Source of the DNA: an uncultured Bacteroidales bacterium
GTDB taxonomy: Bacteria > Bacteroidota > Bacteroidia > Bacteroidales > Porphyromonadaceae
NCBI GenBank assembly: GCA_947290775.1
Contig: CAMYPM010000001.1
Coordinates: forward strand, 124,001 to 188,000
Direction of reading: 5' to 3'
Length of the DNA stretch: 64,000 bases
Shown: piece by piece, positions 38,221 through 46,462 of the stretch
Layout: every line of letters begins with the position of its first letter
Numbering within the stretch: the stretch's first letter is position 1
Position numbers and translations under genes: made by a program
The notes under the pieces: model-generated
The model's database searches: none
Seen by the model: only the letters and a program-made list of their open reading frames with translations
Told to the model about the DNA's origin: nothing

Positions 38221-38245
38221 GAGGGGCATTTTGCCGCTCTTTTTC
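38221..38245 (+). terminator. Terminator after the antitoxin
   Basis: GAG-GGGCA and TGCC-GCTC arms around TTT, followed by TTTTTC; 10 bp after the antitoxin stop. Confidence 0.75.
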
Positions 38246-38258
38246 TTGGTGGTAGAAA

Positions 38259-38681
38259 CTATTGCTTTTTGCATCTTATTCTAATTGACGATGTACTTCC
38301 CGTTTGATACATCTTCAATTCACATTGCGTTCCTGCTAAGTTGAGGACATCGTATTTCAGGTACTCCGTGCCATCAATAAAGCAACTAATGGTTTTACCT
38401 TTTGCCTTGTACGTTCCCGAGCCGTTGCCAAAATAGCCACGTCCGGAATAAGTTCCATCGGCATTAAAAGTTGCATAGGTCGGTTCAAAATAACGTTCGG
38501 CAATTGATGATGTAACGTCTAACATGCTTCCATCTTTTTGTTCAACGTGTGTAATACGCCACGTCCCATACAGAGTTTCCAATGGGTAGTCAAACCCACT
38601 TGGTTCATCTTCTTTTGAACACCCGGATAATGCTACTACCAGCCCGACAAGGGCAAGCATTGTAAATAGAAATTTCTTCAT
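38259..38681 (-). CDS. Small lipocalin-like lipoprotein
   Basis: 140 residues from the ATG at 38679-38681 (MKKFLFTMLALVGLV), which gives a clean signal peptide with lipobox ALSGC. The in-frame extension to 38822 is not credible: it runs through the promoter and into the IS30 end. The body has LYGTWRITHVEQKDG, TFNADGTYSGRG and GTYKAKGKTISCF, the pattern of the lipocalin-like DUF of Bacteroidota lipoproteins. A -7-like TATCTTTG lies at 38713-38720 on the minus strand. Function unknown. Confidence 0.78.
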   Translation of the reverse strand: MKKFLFTMLALVGLVVALSGCSKEDEPSGFDYPLETLYGTWRITHVEQKDGSMLDVTSSIAERYFEPTYATFNADGTYSGRGYFGNGSGTYKAKGKTISCFIDGTEYLKYDVLNLAGTQCELKMYQTGSTSSIRIRCKKQ

Positions 38682-38781
38682 TGTTGTTTTATTATTAAAA
38701 ATCTGTGTTCTGCAAAGATAAAGATAAATCGTCGGTTTTGTTGTGTTTTGCATCGACTTTCTATTTGTGCAGATACCAGTA

Positions 38782-39762
38782 TCAAGTGCAACGGTATGAC
38801 AAAAGTAATGCAAGGACTTCATTCGGGGATTTAAAGTCCAAACTTTTCCCGGGTCTTTGGTTTAGGAGTCTCCTGATATTTCGTATTTGTTTGTCATCAA
38901 TGTCTTTGAATGAAGTCCCTTTGGGTATGTATTGTCGAATGAGTTTGTTGAGCAATTCAACATGGGGCTTGTCTGTGGAACAATAAGGTTTGGCAAAAAA
39001 AACGGGAATACGGAGCGCCCTCTCAATGGATCTAAAAGCCATAAATTCCGATCCTTTGTCTGTGGTTATGGAATGCAACAATCCCATCCTCTTGAAGTAA
39101 GCCAAACTCCGATTAACGACCCGAGCCAACGACTTGGCATTCTTGCCATTAGGTAGCTTTTCAATGATGGCATACCCCGTCTTTCTCTCGGTCAGGGCAA
39201 GGATGGCTTCTCGTTGCTGAGCCCCGATGATAAGATCCATTTCGAAATCTCTAAACGCTCTTTACGGTCGATGCAGTCCGGTCTCTCGTCTATACTTTTC
39301 CGCCGTCCCCATTTCCCTTTTTGGGGAGAAGCTAAAGGCTTGTGACGGTATTTCAGATGATGTCTCGTATGACGATAGAGATCCCCACCGCCCTCTTTGT
39401 CCTTATGGAGAAAGGTGTATAGGGTGGTTTTGCCCGCAATGGGAATTCCCTCCAAGCGAAAGCGTCCTACGATTTGTTCGGGTGACCATTGTTTCTGCCG
39501 GATAATTTGTTCGACTTCGTGTCGCATCTTTGAGTTGAATTTGCGCGGATAATAACGCCATCCTTTGCGTTCTGAGGCGTATGTCTCCGCCTGCCGACAG
39601 GAATATCTTCGCGAGGGGTTTGATTCCTACGGATCTCTCTAGAGACGGTACTAGTGGCCACTCCAATGGTTTCTGCGATGAAAGAATAGGACTTACCTTG
39701 CTTCAGAAGTCGATCAATTGTGTATCTTTGCTCTCGGCTCTAATGATTGTATTTTTTTTCAT
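38782..39762 (-). pseudogene. IS30 transposase, multiply frameshifted
   Basis: Minus strand from ATG 39762. Pieces in different frames align in order to an IS30 transposase: REQRYTIDRLLKQGKSYSFI then VATSTVSREIRRN (HTH region), QKQWSPEQIVGRFRLEGIPI, and from 39240 the DDE core DLIIGA, TTDKGSEF and DKPHVELLNKLIRQYIPKGT, ending near 38782. At least three frameshifts (near the start, around 39500 and around 39220) disable it. The C-terminal 152 residues alone are open. Confidence 0.88.
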
Positions 39763-39790
39763 GACAACGCAAATATAAACTTTTGAGTCC

Positions 39791-39820
39791 ACCCTCCAAG
39801 GGGCATGCCCCCTGGAGGGT
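39791..39820. terminator. GC-rich hairpin inside the IS30 end
   Basis: ACCCTCCA and TGGAGGGT arms with GGGGC/GCCCC inside, between the right inverted repeat and the transposase start. In IS elements such a hairpin commonly blocks transcripts that enter from outside. It stops here at TTCTTGTTT on the plus side. Confidence 0.6.
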
Positions 39821-40068
39821 TCTTGTTTATCTAAGCGTTGCACTTACAACCGGAAAATACATGTTCCTACCCTAATTGAGGGGATAAAAGAATAGTAGAC
39901 CGGGCAGTGCAAAAAATAATAAAAAGCATATTGCTAAACTGAGTTTCCTACTATCTATTGCTATAGGATGTATATCGGTGAACCTGCTCTTTTGGAGAAG
40001 TTTGGCTCCTCTTATACTAATTCTATGAAGTATAAAGCATTGAATCTCAAAAATGAGAAATATGGCAT

Positions 40069-40098
40069 TTTGTAGATAAAACTTTTTGTTTACCTTTG
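40069..40098 (+). promoter_or_regulatory. ruvB promoter, almost no leader
   Basis: TTTG at 40069-40072, an 18-nt spacer, and TACCTTTG at 40091-40098 form one of the best promoters in the window. The ruvB ATG begins only 8 nt after the -7 box, so transcription should start within a few bases of the start codon. Confidence 0.8.
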
Positions 40099-40105
40099 CA
40101 GAACG

Positions 40106-41140
40106 ATGGAAGAAGAGTTCAATATCAGACATAGTGTAGTGGAAAGGCCTACCGACTTAGCTATAGAAGAGGCGTTGCGTCCCTCCTGCTTTTCCTCCTT
40201 TAGTGGGCAAGAAAAGGTAATTGGCAACCTTACAATCTTTGTAGCGGCAGCCAAGAAGCGCGAAGAGGCCTTAGACCATGTGTTGCTTCATGGTCCTCCT
40301 GGCTTAGGAAAAACGACTCTTGCACACATTATTGCTGAAGAAATGGGCGTGGGGATTAAGGTGACCAGTGGTCCCGTATTGGACAAGCCCGGTGATTTAG
40401 CGGGTTTGCTTACTTCATTGGAGCCCCGAGATGTGTTGTTTATTGATGAAATTCACCGTTTGAGCCCTGTAGTAGAGGAATATCTTTATTCTGCTATGGA
40501 GGATTATCGGATTGATATCATGATAGATAAAGGGCCCGGTGCACGCACGATACAGATTGACTTGAACCCCTTTACTTTAGTAGGGGCGACTACGCGTTCA
40601 GGTTTGCTTACTGCTCCGCTACGCGCCCGCTTCGGTATTAACTTGCACTTAGAGTACTACGATATTGATACGATCTGTGCCATTGTATTGCGCTCGGCTT
40701 CTATTTTACAGACCTCTTGTACGGCGGAGGCCGCTCAAGAGATTGCGTCTCGTAGTCGTGGCACGCCGAGGGTGGCTAATGCTTTGCTCCGTCGGGTAAG
40801 AGACTTTGCTCAGATTAAGGGGGATGGCGAGATAGATAAGCAGATCGCACTCTATGCATTGGAGGCGCTCAATATAGATCGCTTCGGATTGGATCAGATA
40901 GACCATAAGCTATTGGTTAACATTATCGATAAGTTTGGAGGCGGACCGGTGGGTTTATCCACTATTGCCACGGCCATGGGAGAGGATCCCGGCACGATAG
41001 AGGATGTGTACGAGCCTTTCCTTATTAAAGAGGGATTCCTTAAGCGAACCCCTCGCGGCAGAGAGGCCACGGAGCTTGCCTATAAGCATTTACACAGGGT
41101 GTATCGTAATGAAGCCTTAGATGCTACACTCTTCGATTGA
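40106..41140 (+). CDS. ruvB: Holliday junction helicase RuvB
   Basis: 344 residues. Walker [10 protein letters not shown] at 63-71, Walker [14 protein letters not shown], sensor [18 protein letters not shown], and the C-terminal winged helix [16 protein letters not shown]. The AAA+ motor of RuvABC branch migration. Not linked to ruvA or ruvC here. Confidence 0.99.
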   Translation: MEEEFNIRHSVVERPTDLAIEEALRPSCFSSFSGQEKVIGNLTIFVAAAKKREEALDHVLLHGPPGLGKTTLAHIIAEEMGVGIKVTSGPVLDKPGDLAGLLTSLEPRDVLFIDEIHRLSPVVEEYLYSAMEDYRIDIMIDKGPGARTIQIDLNPFTLVGATTRSGLLTAPLRARFGINLHLEYYDIDTICAIVLRSASILQTSCTAEAAQEIASRSRGTPRVANALLRRVRDFAQIKGDGEIDKQIALYALEALNIDRFGLDQIDHKLLVNIIDKFGGGPVGLSTIATAMGEDPGTIEDVYEPFLIKEGFLKRTPRGREATELAYKHLHRVYRNEALDATLFD

Positions 41141-41227
41141 CATAATATAAGAATAGAAAATAGTACCATACAAAATATCAATTTATACGAATCAGAGTAG
41201 GAATATTCACAGTAAGAATATATAGTC

Positions 41228-41725
41228 ATGGAAATGAAGTTTGACAACTTGGATCTTAAGATCCTCTCAATTGTATCACAGAATGCACGTGTTCCGGTAA
41301 AGGAGATAGCAGAGCGTTGTGATGTGTCTCGCGCTGCAGTACATCAGCACTTGGCACGCATGAGAGCCAATAAGATGATTGCCGATAGGGGTTTTCGTGT
41401 AAATCCTCGTGACTTGGGCTACGGAATATGCACATTTGTGGGTATTCGGCTTGAAAAAGCCAGCATGTACAAGGCGGTAGTACCTTGTATCGAAGCCATT
41501 CCGGAGGTGGTAGAGTGCCACTACACGACAGGGGCATACTCACTGCTTATCAAGCTTTATGCAACGGACAATGTGCATTTGATGGAGATACTGAGTGATC
41601 GGATTCAGTCTATTAAAGGGGTCTCTTCAACAGAAGCGATGGTGTCGCTGGAAGAGGGCTTCTTGCGTAACTTGCCGATCCCGGAGGTATCGAACATGCC
41701 TTCGCGCCGCAGAAAGAGTCGCTAA
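41228..41725 (+). CDS. Lrp/AsnC-family regulator
   Basis: 165 residues. N-terminal HTH with LDLKILSIVSQNARVPVKEI then AVHQHLARMRANKMI, and a RAM ligand-binding domain from about residue 65 (GICTFVGIRLEKASMYKAVV) to MVSLEEGFLRNLPIP. Such proteins respond to amino acids. Start 87 bp after ruvB and 14 bp before xseA, so it may be in an operon with either. Confidence 0.92.
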   Translation: MEMKFDNLDLKILSIVSQNARVPVKEIAERCDVSRAAVHQHLARMRANKMIADRGFRVNPRDLGYGICTFVGIRLEKASMYKAVVPCIEAIPEVVECHYTTGAYSLLIKLYATDNVHLMEILSDRIQSIKGVSSTEAMVSLEEGFLRNLPIPEVSNMPSRRRKSR

Positions 41726-41739
41726 TACACGCTCAGTAG

Positions 41740-43230
41740 ATGGTAAAGCACTATTCGTTAAGTCGCTTTGCCGCATCACTTGAGAAGTGTATAGAGGTTA
41801 ATTTCTCAGGCAATTATTGGGTTCACGCCGAGACGATCGACGTGAAAGTCCACGTAGCTACCGGGCATTGCTACTTAGAGCTTATCGAGAAAGAGCCGGA
41901 TGGAAATCGTATAAAAGCTCGAATGAGAGCCGTTATTTGGGCCTCTCGATATAGCTACATAAAGCAACGGATAGCCACGGAAGCAGAGCGCAGTTTTGAT
42001 TCAGGGCTGGCTATATTGGCTCTGGTCAAGGTGCGCTTTTCGCCTCAATATGGACTGAGCCTGGAGATAATTGACATAGATCCGGCATATACTATCGGAG
42101 AGGTAGCACGCCGGCGCAAAGAGTTAGCCGATAGGCTACGGACGGAGGGGTTGATCGAGCGCAATAAGCAGCTGCCCCTGCCTCATCCGATCAAAACGAT
42201 AGCGCTTATAACGAGTGATACGGCGGCAGGCTTTGGAGATTTTAAGGAACATTTGCTTCGGAATGGACGAAGCTACCCATTTGCGGTTGTCATGTTTTCT
42301 GCCCTTATGCAGGGTGAAAATGCTGAGAAGAGTGTGATTGCAGCACTTGAGCGTATCAAGAAAAGCAACATACCCTTTGATGTGGTCGCATTGGTTCGCG
42401 GTGGGGGTGCCGAGTTGGATCTGTCTGCTTTCGATAGTTACGAGATAGCCAAGGCAATTGCTCTATTCCCGCTTCCTGTACTGACAGGGATCGGTCATCA
42501 ACGTGATACAACGCTTTGCGATATGGTTGCGGGAAAAAGTTTGAAGACACCCACTGCGGTAGCCGACTTTCTCGTAAGTTATAGAGAAAGTGAGTACTTG
42601 GATCTTTTAGCTCAAACCGACAGATTTCGGAAGGAAGTCAAAAGAGCAATGGAGCATCACGAACTTTTACTGCAGAAGAGTGTACAGAGCCTCCCTATGC
42701 AGCTCGTGGCGAGAATCCATGCAGAAAAGATGCGTCTCTCCTCCGCTTGCCAGCACTTCAGCTATGTGTGTCGGAGTTGTACGGCTGCCGAGCACCGCTA
42801 TTTGGAGGGCAGTGGGCAGCGGTTTGCCCAAGTACTCCGGCAAGCTATACAAAGTGAACAGCATCATTTGGAGGCACAATGCCTGCGCCTTACCTTGCGC
42901 TTACCGCTCTATAAGCGTGAACGTGAAGAAGAATTAAAGCGTATGAATAAGGCACTGTGCGATACTCTCAAGCGTGAAAGGCTCAAACGTAACCAAGCAC
43001 TGAGCGAAGTAGAGCGTATTATCGGTTTAATGGATCCGCTTAATACGCTGAAGCGGGGCTACAGTATTGTAACCAAAGCGAGTGGAGAAGTATTGAAGAG
43101 TGCCTCCGACGTACAGGAAGGCGAGGTACTGACGATTAGACTTTCTGCCGGTAGTGCGGAAGCTGCTGTGTTGCGTACAAAGGAAGAGAAAAATAAAAAG
43201 CCAAAAAAATCCTCGTCTGCCGTTGAATAG
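41740..43230 (+). CDS. xseA: Exodeoxyribonuclease VII large subunit
   Basis: 496 residues. N-terminal OB-fold (GNYWVHAETIDVKVHVATGH, then IKARMRAVIWASRY), then the catalytic domain with IALITSDTAAGFGDF, ALVRGGGAELDLSAFD and TGIGHQRDTTLCDMVA. A long helical C-terminal part precedes KRGYSIVTKASGEVLKSASD. Degrades single-stranded DNA and needs XseB, a small subunit often encoded immediately downstream; no xseB-like ORF is seen here. Downstream is repeat array C, which can form its terminator. Confidence 0.94.
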   Translation: MVKHYSLSRFAASLEKCIEVNFSGNYWVHAETIDVKVHVATGHCYLELIEKEPDGNRIKARMRAVIWASRYSYIKQRIATEAERSFDSGLAILALVKVRFSPQYGLSLEIIDIDPAYTIGEVARRRKELADRLRTEGLIERNKQLPLPHPIKTIALITSDTAAGFGDFKEHLLRNGRSYPFAVVMFSALMQGENAEKSVIAALERIKKSNIPFDVVALVRGGGAELDLSAFDSYEIAKAIALFPLPVLTGIGHQRDTTLCDMVAGKSLKTPTAVADFLVSYRESEYLDLLAQTDRFRKEVKRAMEHHELLLQKSVQSLPMQLVARIHAEKMRLSSACQHFSYVCRSCTAAEHRYLEGSGQRFAQVLRQAIQSEQHHLEAQCLRLTLRLPLYKREREEELKRMNKALCDTLKRERLKRNQALSEVERIIGLMDPLNTLKRGYSIVTKASGEVLKSASDVQEGEVLTIRLSAGSAEAAVLRTKEEKNKKPKKSSSAVE

Positions 43231-43295
43231 AGAGGCTTCCGGACGTCTTTCGTTTTGTGTACGTTTGTGAATGGTGGCTTTTTGTAGCATGTACT

Positions 43296-43383
43296 AAAGA
43301 AAAGATTCTGATCTTTTAAATCAAATATATAGATCTTTTAGCGTAAACATCTATACCTTTTGATCAAGAGGTATAGATGTTTT
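43296..43383. repeat. 22-bp tandem array C (four units); inverted last pair may terminate xseA
   Basis: Units at 43296-43317, 43318-43339, 43340-43361 and 43362-43383. The first has AAAGATTCTGATCTTT. The third is AAACATCTATACCTTT and the fourth AGAGGTATAGATGTTTT, exact reverse complements over 13 bp (43345-43357 with 43370-43382), so transcript from xseA would form a hairpin followed by TTTTTTG, a good terminator. The last two and a part of the second unit recur at 47739. Confidence 0.93.
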
Positions 43384-43489
43384 TTGTGCCAATAATAAAG
43401 GGGAGGCTATCGTCAGGCGGACCTATAGCCACTTCCGCACGGGCTGATGTAGAAAAAGGTTATTTAGTGTTGTTTGCCTTTTGCTGCGC
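43325..43489. repeat. Left copy of a perfect 165-bp direct repeat
   Basis: Identical over 165 bp to 47739-47903. It starts inside unit 2 of array C and ends in what is, in the other copy, the last 30 bp of the Ig-like lipoprotein gene. The two copies flank the prophage remnant at 43490-47738. Confidence 0.96.
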
Positions 43490-43817
43490 TCTTAGTGTGC
43501 TCTCGATCAAGTCGCTTAGATTTTGGGATGGAAGCAACTATGGAAACAAGTCGGCTACGTATCTGCTCTGTAGTGTGGATCATACTCAGGCGCTCACTAT
43601 AGTTATCAAAGTCGTTGTAGATGACCCGAGAAGAGGGATGTATATCCTTAATCGTCCGGCTGAGTAAGCCCGATCCACCGAATACATCAATGAATATGGA
43701 GTCCGGCGAGAACTTGCTTATCTCTCGAGCAAATGGTTTTAAAAACATTCTTTTTTGTCCTTGAAAAGGCAGCGGAGCCTTATTATAGCGAAGTTTGGGT
43801 TGGTTAGCAGTAGTCAC
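43464..43817 (-). pseudogene. D12-class DNA adenine methylase, C-terminally truncated
   Basis: 117 codons; only the N-terminal 107 are methylase-like. KAPLPFQGQKRMFLKPF and IFIDVFGGSGLLSRTI carry the SAM-binding motif of Dam-type enzymes. The catalytic DPPY motif lies beyond the break: at 43489 the frame runs into the 165-bp repeat and ends in AAKGKQH. The missing part should be about 150 residues. It was interrupted exactly at the repeat junction. Confidence 0.85.
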
Positions 43818-43865
43818 AATTGTATTTATTGGATAAAAGGTTGTACATTTGTGGCACTCTCACAT

Positions 43866-43927
43866 AAAAAAGAGGTGCCAAGACGCCGAATCGAGGAATA
43901 AGTCCTCGTCGTGGCGTCTTGGCACCT
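43866..43927 (-). terminator. Long phage terminator hairpin
   Basis: Arms at 43873-43887 and 43913-43927 are a perfect 15-bp stem with an inner GAGGA/TCCTC. On the minus strand TTTTTT follows. An outer pair, CTCTCACAT (43858-43866) with ATGTGAGAG (43941-43949), extends the fold. Just upstream on the plus strand TACATTTG (43843-43850) resembles a -7 box. Confidence 0.78.
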
Positions 43928-44001
43928 TTGTTGTAGCAGAGATGTGAGAGTTACTGCTACGGAGACAGGATTAAGAAGTAGCATCCGTCAGCGGACGGGT
44001 G

Positions 44002-44471
44002 CTACTTTGTTGTTCCGCCGGTAGTGGAGGAAGCCTTAACGGTTTTTATTTCGCCTGTGTTGCTGAAGGAGGCGGAGTAGGTAGCCTCTTCCTTCGCCGG
44101 GTGGGTCATTTCGATGGAGTCGATGAGGAACATACCTTCTTCGTATGTAGCATCGGTAGGAGCGTTGCTTCGGTACCCATAGCGCAGCTTAACCGGCTTG
44201 CCCTCTTTGTGGAGTGCATATAGTTCTGAAGCGATGATTCCGTCGTCTGCTGTGCCGATCTTGACAAACCCGTCCACGGAGAGGGTGACTTCGATGGAGT
44301 TAACGCTCTTGGTCTTATAGAGCGAGTTGGTAGTGTCCTTGTCGACAATCTCTTTCGAGTTGCTCTTAGAGGAATTTTATGAGACTTAGCCCCGAGCGTA
44401 GGTATCCATTTGCTATTCTTTTCGATGAATAAGGTTATTTCGGAGCCGTTAAGGTATGATGTGTTTGACAT
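44002..44471 (-). pseudogene. Phage tail-tube-like gene with one frameshift
   Basis: Starts MSNTSYLNGSEITLFIEKNS, then GAKSHKIPL, shifts frame near 44367, and continues in the other frame with KSNSKEIVDKDTTNSLYKTK, SVNSIEVTLSVDGFV and YALHKEGKPVKLRYGY to a stop at 44002. Joined, about 155 residues with the all-beta, Ser/Thr-rich text of major tail tube proteins in Bacteroidota Mu-like and siphophage-like prophages. The family call is an inference from pattern. Confidence 0.7.
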
Positions 44472-44477
44472 GGTTGA

Positions 44478-44678
44478 TTAGTGTTTTTTGAGTCTGTATT
44501 GAATGATAAGTAAGATGAGCAGCGTGGCAATGCCGACAGTAATGGTAATGGGTACTCTTGTGTTGGATACCGGTATGGGCACTTCCACCCGGGAGGTAAT
44601 GCGCAGCGTGTCGATGATGTGAAGCGTATCTATGCTGCGGACCACCCGATCGCGATAGCGCACTTTCTCGATGCGCAC
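44478..44678 (-). CDS. Small phage membrane protein
   Basis: 66 residues: a charged N-terminus MRIEKVRYRDRVVRSIDTL and one C-terminal transmembrane segment (ITITVGIATLLILLIIQY) followed by RLKKH. Small DT-R-rich proteins with one membrane span occur in lysis or tail modules of Bacteroidota prophages. It starts 6 bp upstream of the tail-tube gene's start on the same strand. Function unknown. Confidence 0.5.
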   Translation of the reverse strand: MRIEKVRYRDRVVRSIDTLHIIDTLRITSRVEVPIPVSNTRVPITITVGIATLLILLIIQYRLKKH

Positions 44679-44705
44679 GGTATCGCCGGAAACCGAAGTA
44701 AAGAG

Positions 44706-44963
44706 GAGACCGGAATGGAGCTATTTGAAGCAAAGTGCCTTTCCGACCGTCGCAACGTAGTGCGTGTGATGAATGCAACCATATTGCCGGCCTTAGCTGC
44801 TTTGGGCATCATACACGAGGGATTGACCTTCTCCTATCCACAAGAAGAGGACAAAGATGCCCTTTGGCAGCGCACGCTTGCCCTTATGCCCTATTACAAT
44901 ATGGATGATGAGTGGCTGCGCAACACATTCGGTGTGCAGATTAATGGTGTTATGACTTCTTAA
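44706..44963 (+). pseudogene. C-terminal fragment of a DUF935 (Mu gp29-like) portal protein
   Basis: About 85 residues: ETGMELFEAKCLSDRRNVVR, NATILPALAALGIIHEGLTF and LMPYYNMDDEWLRNTFGVQI match the end of Mu gp29-type portal proteins. The N-terminal 350 or more residues are missing; upstream of about 44700 the sequence belongs to the minus-strand membrane-protein gene, marking a junction between pieces of opposite orientation. The open frame back to 44619 is antisense to that gene. Confidence 0.72.
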
Positions 44964-45055
44964 AAATTGCATCGAAGCGCCGTTTCTCTCGCATTGAAGC
45001 GGCAATTCTGTTTCTTCGAAGCGGCAATTCTCTCGCATGATAATAGCAAGTTGCT

Positions 45056-45979
45056 GTGCTACCTTCCGCTCAATGGGCTGCTTACGAGGAGGTCAAGGGA
45101 ACGACCTATCTGCAATACCGCACCGCATTAGACGACCGGGTGCGTGCCGAGCATGCCGCTTTGGAGGGTGTTACGCTGCCCCTCGACGATCCTTTTTGGG
45201 ACACTGCCTTTCCGCCCAACGGCTGGAACTGCCGTTGCCATGTGATACCCGTGCCGCAAGAGGGGCACACGACAAGCAACAGCGAGGCAGCACGCCTCTC
45301 CTTCCGTCAGCTCACCGAAGGCAGAGACAGCATCTTCCGTTTCAATCCGGGGAAAGAGGCAGTACTATTCCCACCTCATCACCCATATTACGGCAAGCAG
45401 GGCTACCGGCACTGCGCCAATCAGCGACTTGCGGCAAACGACGACAAACATGACCCGGGCGACCCCTGTCGCGTCTACCGCACTCTCAAGGAAATCGAGC
45501 AAGAGGAAAGAGAGTTGACAGATGCCAGAGAAAGCGCAAAAAAGAACATACAGATATGTAAGAAAATGATTCCTCCCTTTGATGGGTTCGCTATTGTAGA
45601 AGGGAAAGAAGTAGTATCGGGCAGAATGCTCATCTTAAGGGGTTCATTAGACAGCATCAGGGAACATGCCTACACCGATATAAATGTGCAAAAGTGGCTT
45701 TCTGAACTAAACCTAAATCACCCACTTAAAGTACGCTACATAGGGTGGGGCGAAGTGCGGTATAAAGAAATGGAAAGCGGTAAAAAAGAACGCAAGCACC
45801 CCGAAGCTGCATTATTCACTTACTATGAAGTGGAAATTGCAGGGAAACCCTATTATATCAATGCAAAAGCGCACAGAAGATACAATCTTGATGAAGTTAT
45901 ATACACCATTGAGCCAACCAAACCGACAGACCTTAAAAACGGTATTCCGGACATCTATAACAAGACAACAAGAAAATAG
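45056..45979 (+). CDS. Phage minor-head protein (gpF-like), N-terminally truncated, with C-terminal nuclease-like domain
   Basis: 307 codons from a GTG at 45056. FWDTAFPPNGWNCRCHVIPV is the gpF/SPP1 gp7 head-morphogenesis signature; the usual 150 or more residues before it are absent, so the gene lost its 5' part. From about residue 190 a second domain follows (RYIGWGEVRYKEMESGKK, FTYYEVEIAGKPYYINAKAH, DEVIYTIEPTK), resembling the barnase/RelE-type toxin domains known at the ends of gpF proteins in Bacteroidota prophages. The C-terminal assignment is inferred. Confidence 0.72.
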   Translation: MLPSAQWAAYEEVKGTTYLQYRTALDDRVRAEHAALEGVTLPLDDPFWDTAFPPNGWNCRCHVIPVPQEGHTTSNSEAARLSFRQLTEGRDSIFRFNPGKEAVLFPPHHPYYGKQGYRHCANQRLAANDDKHDPGDPCRVYRTLKEIEQEERELTDARESAKKNIQICKKMIPPFDGFAIVEGKEVVSGRMLILRGSLDSIREHAYTDINVQKWLSELNLNHPLKVRYIGWGEVRYKEMESGKKERKHPEAALFTYYEVEIAGKPYYINAKAHRRYNLDEVIYTIEPTKPTDLKNGIPDIYNKTTRK

Positions 45980-46462
45980 AAAAAAGAGTCTCTGAATGCT
46001 CGCACCCTGCTCAATGGCCCTGAGTAAGTCTGATATCAAAAACTCTTTCCTCTTGCACAAAGATAGTATTTTATTTGATTATAGCAAAAAATTATTCGAT
46101 TTGAACGAAAGAAGACGAACTAAGCTTATGTTAGCGCAAAAGAAAGTATCTCGGATTAGAAACACGGTATTCTATGCTGTTTTGATATTCTTCGACATAC
46201 ACCTACAATTTATACCCCGTTTAATTCTTCCACAAACTTGGTAAATTTTGAAGATGATGCATGAGTTGATAGTTTATTCATTTGCAGAATGAAAACACGC
46301 TACAGAGCCTTAAACAAGTCCTTTCCTCATTAACCATCTCGAAATACACCGCCAAACATCCTTTTATCGCTATGAAAACACTTATCAGACGGCACTTCTT
46401 AAATGCTCTAAACGCTGATACACAAATACTTTACCAACTTCTAAACGCTTTTACCTCTGCTT
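45980..46462. other. Prophage stretch without a clear gene
   Basis: Short open frames here (45996-46244; 46282-46476) have no recognisable motif. The second overlaps the next gene by 14 bp and could be a small phage gene, but its composition is not convincing. Nothing else is seen. Confidence 0.4.

Larger units (their letters stand above)
38776..39853 (-). mobile_element. Decayed IS30-family insertion sequence
   Basis: About 1,078 bp. Imperfect inverted ends: CCAGTATCAAGTGCAACG at 38776-38793 and, on the other strand, CCGGTTGTAAGTGCAACG ending at 39853, sharing 14 of 18 positions including AAGTGCAACG. It contains one transposase reading frame broken by several shifts. No clear target duplication is visible. 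It lies between the lipoprotein gene and ruvB. Confidence 0.85.

Noticed and set aside
39854..40068. Search for a target duplication at the IS30 ends
   Set aside because: Flanks at 38775 and 39854 share no convincing repeat; the element is too decayed to decide.
43377..43667. Open frames starting MFFVPIIKGRLSSGG in both 165-bp repeat copies
   Set aside because: They are the two copies of one non-coding segment read forward; they diverge at the repeat edge and overlap a methylase or lipoprotein gene on the other strand.
44985..45040. Short direct repeat GAAGCGGCAATTCT inside the prophage
   Set aside because: Only two close copies plus one partial; too short and local to mean more than slippage.
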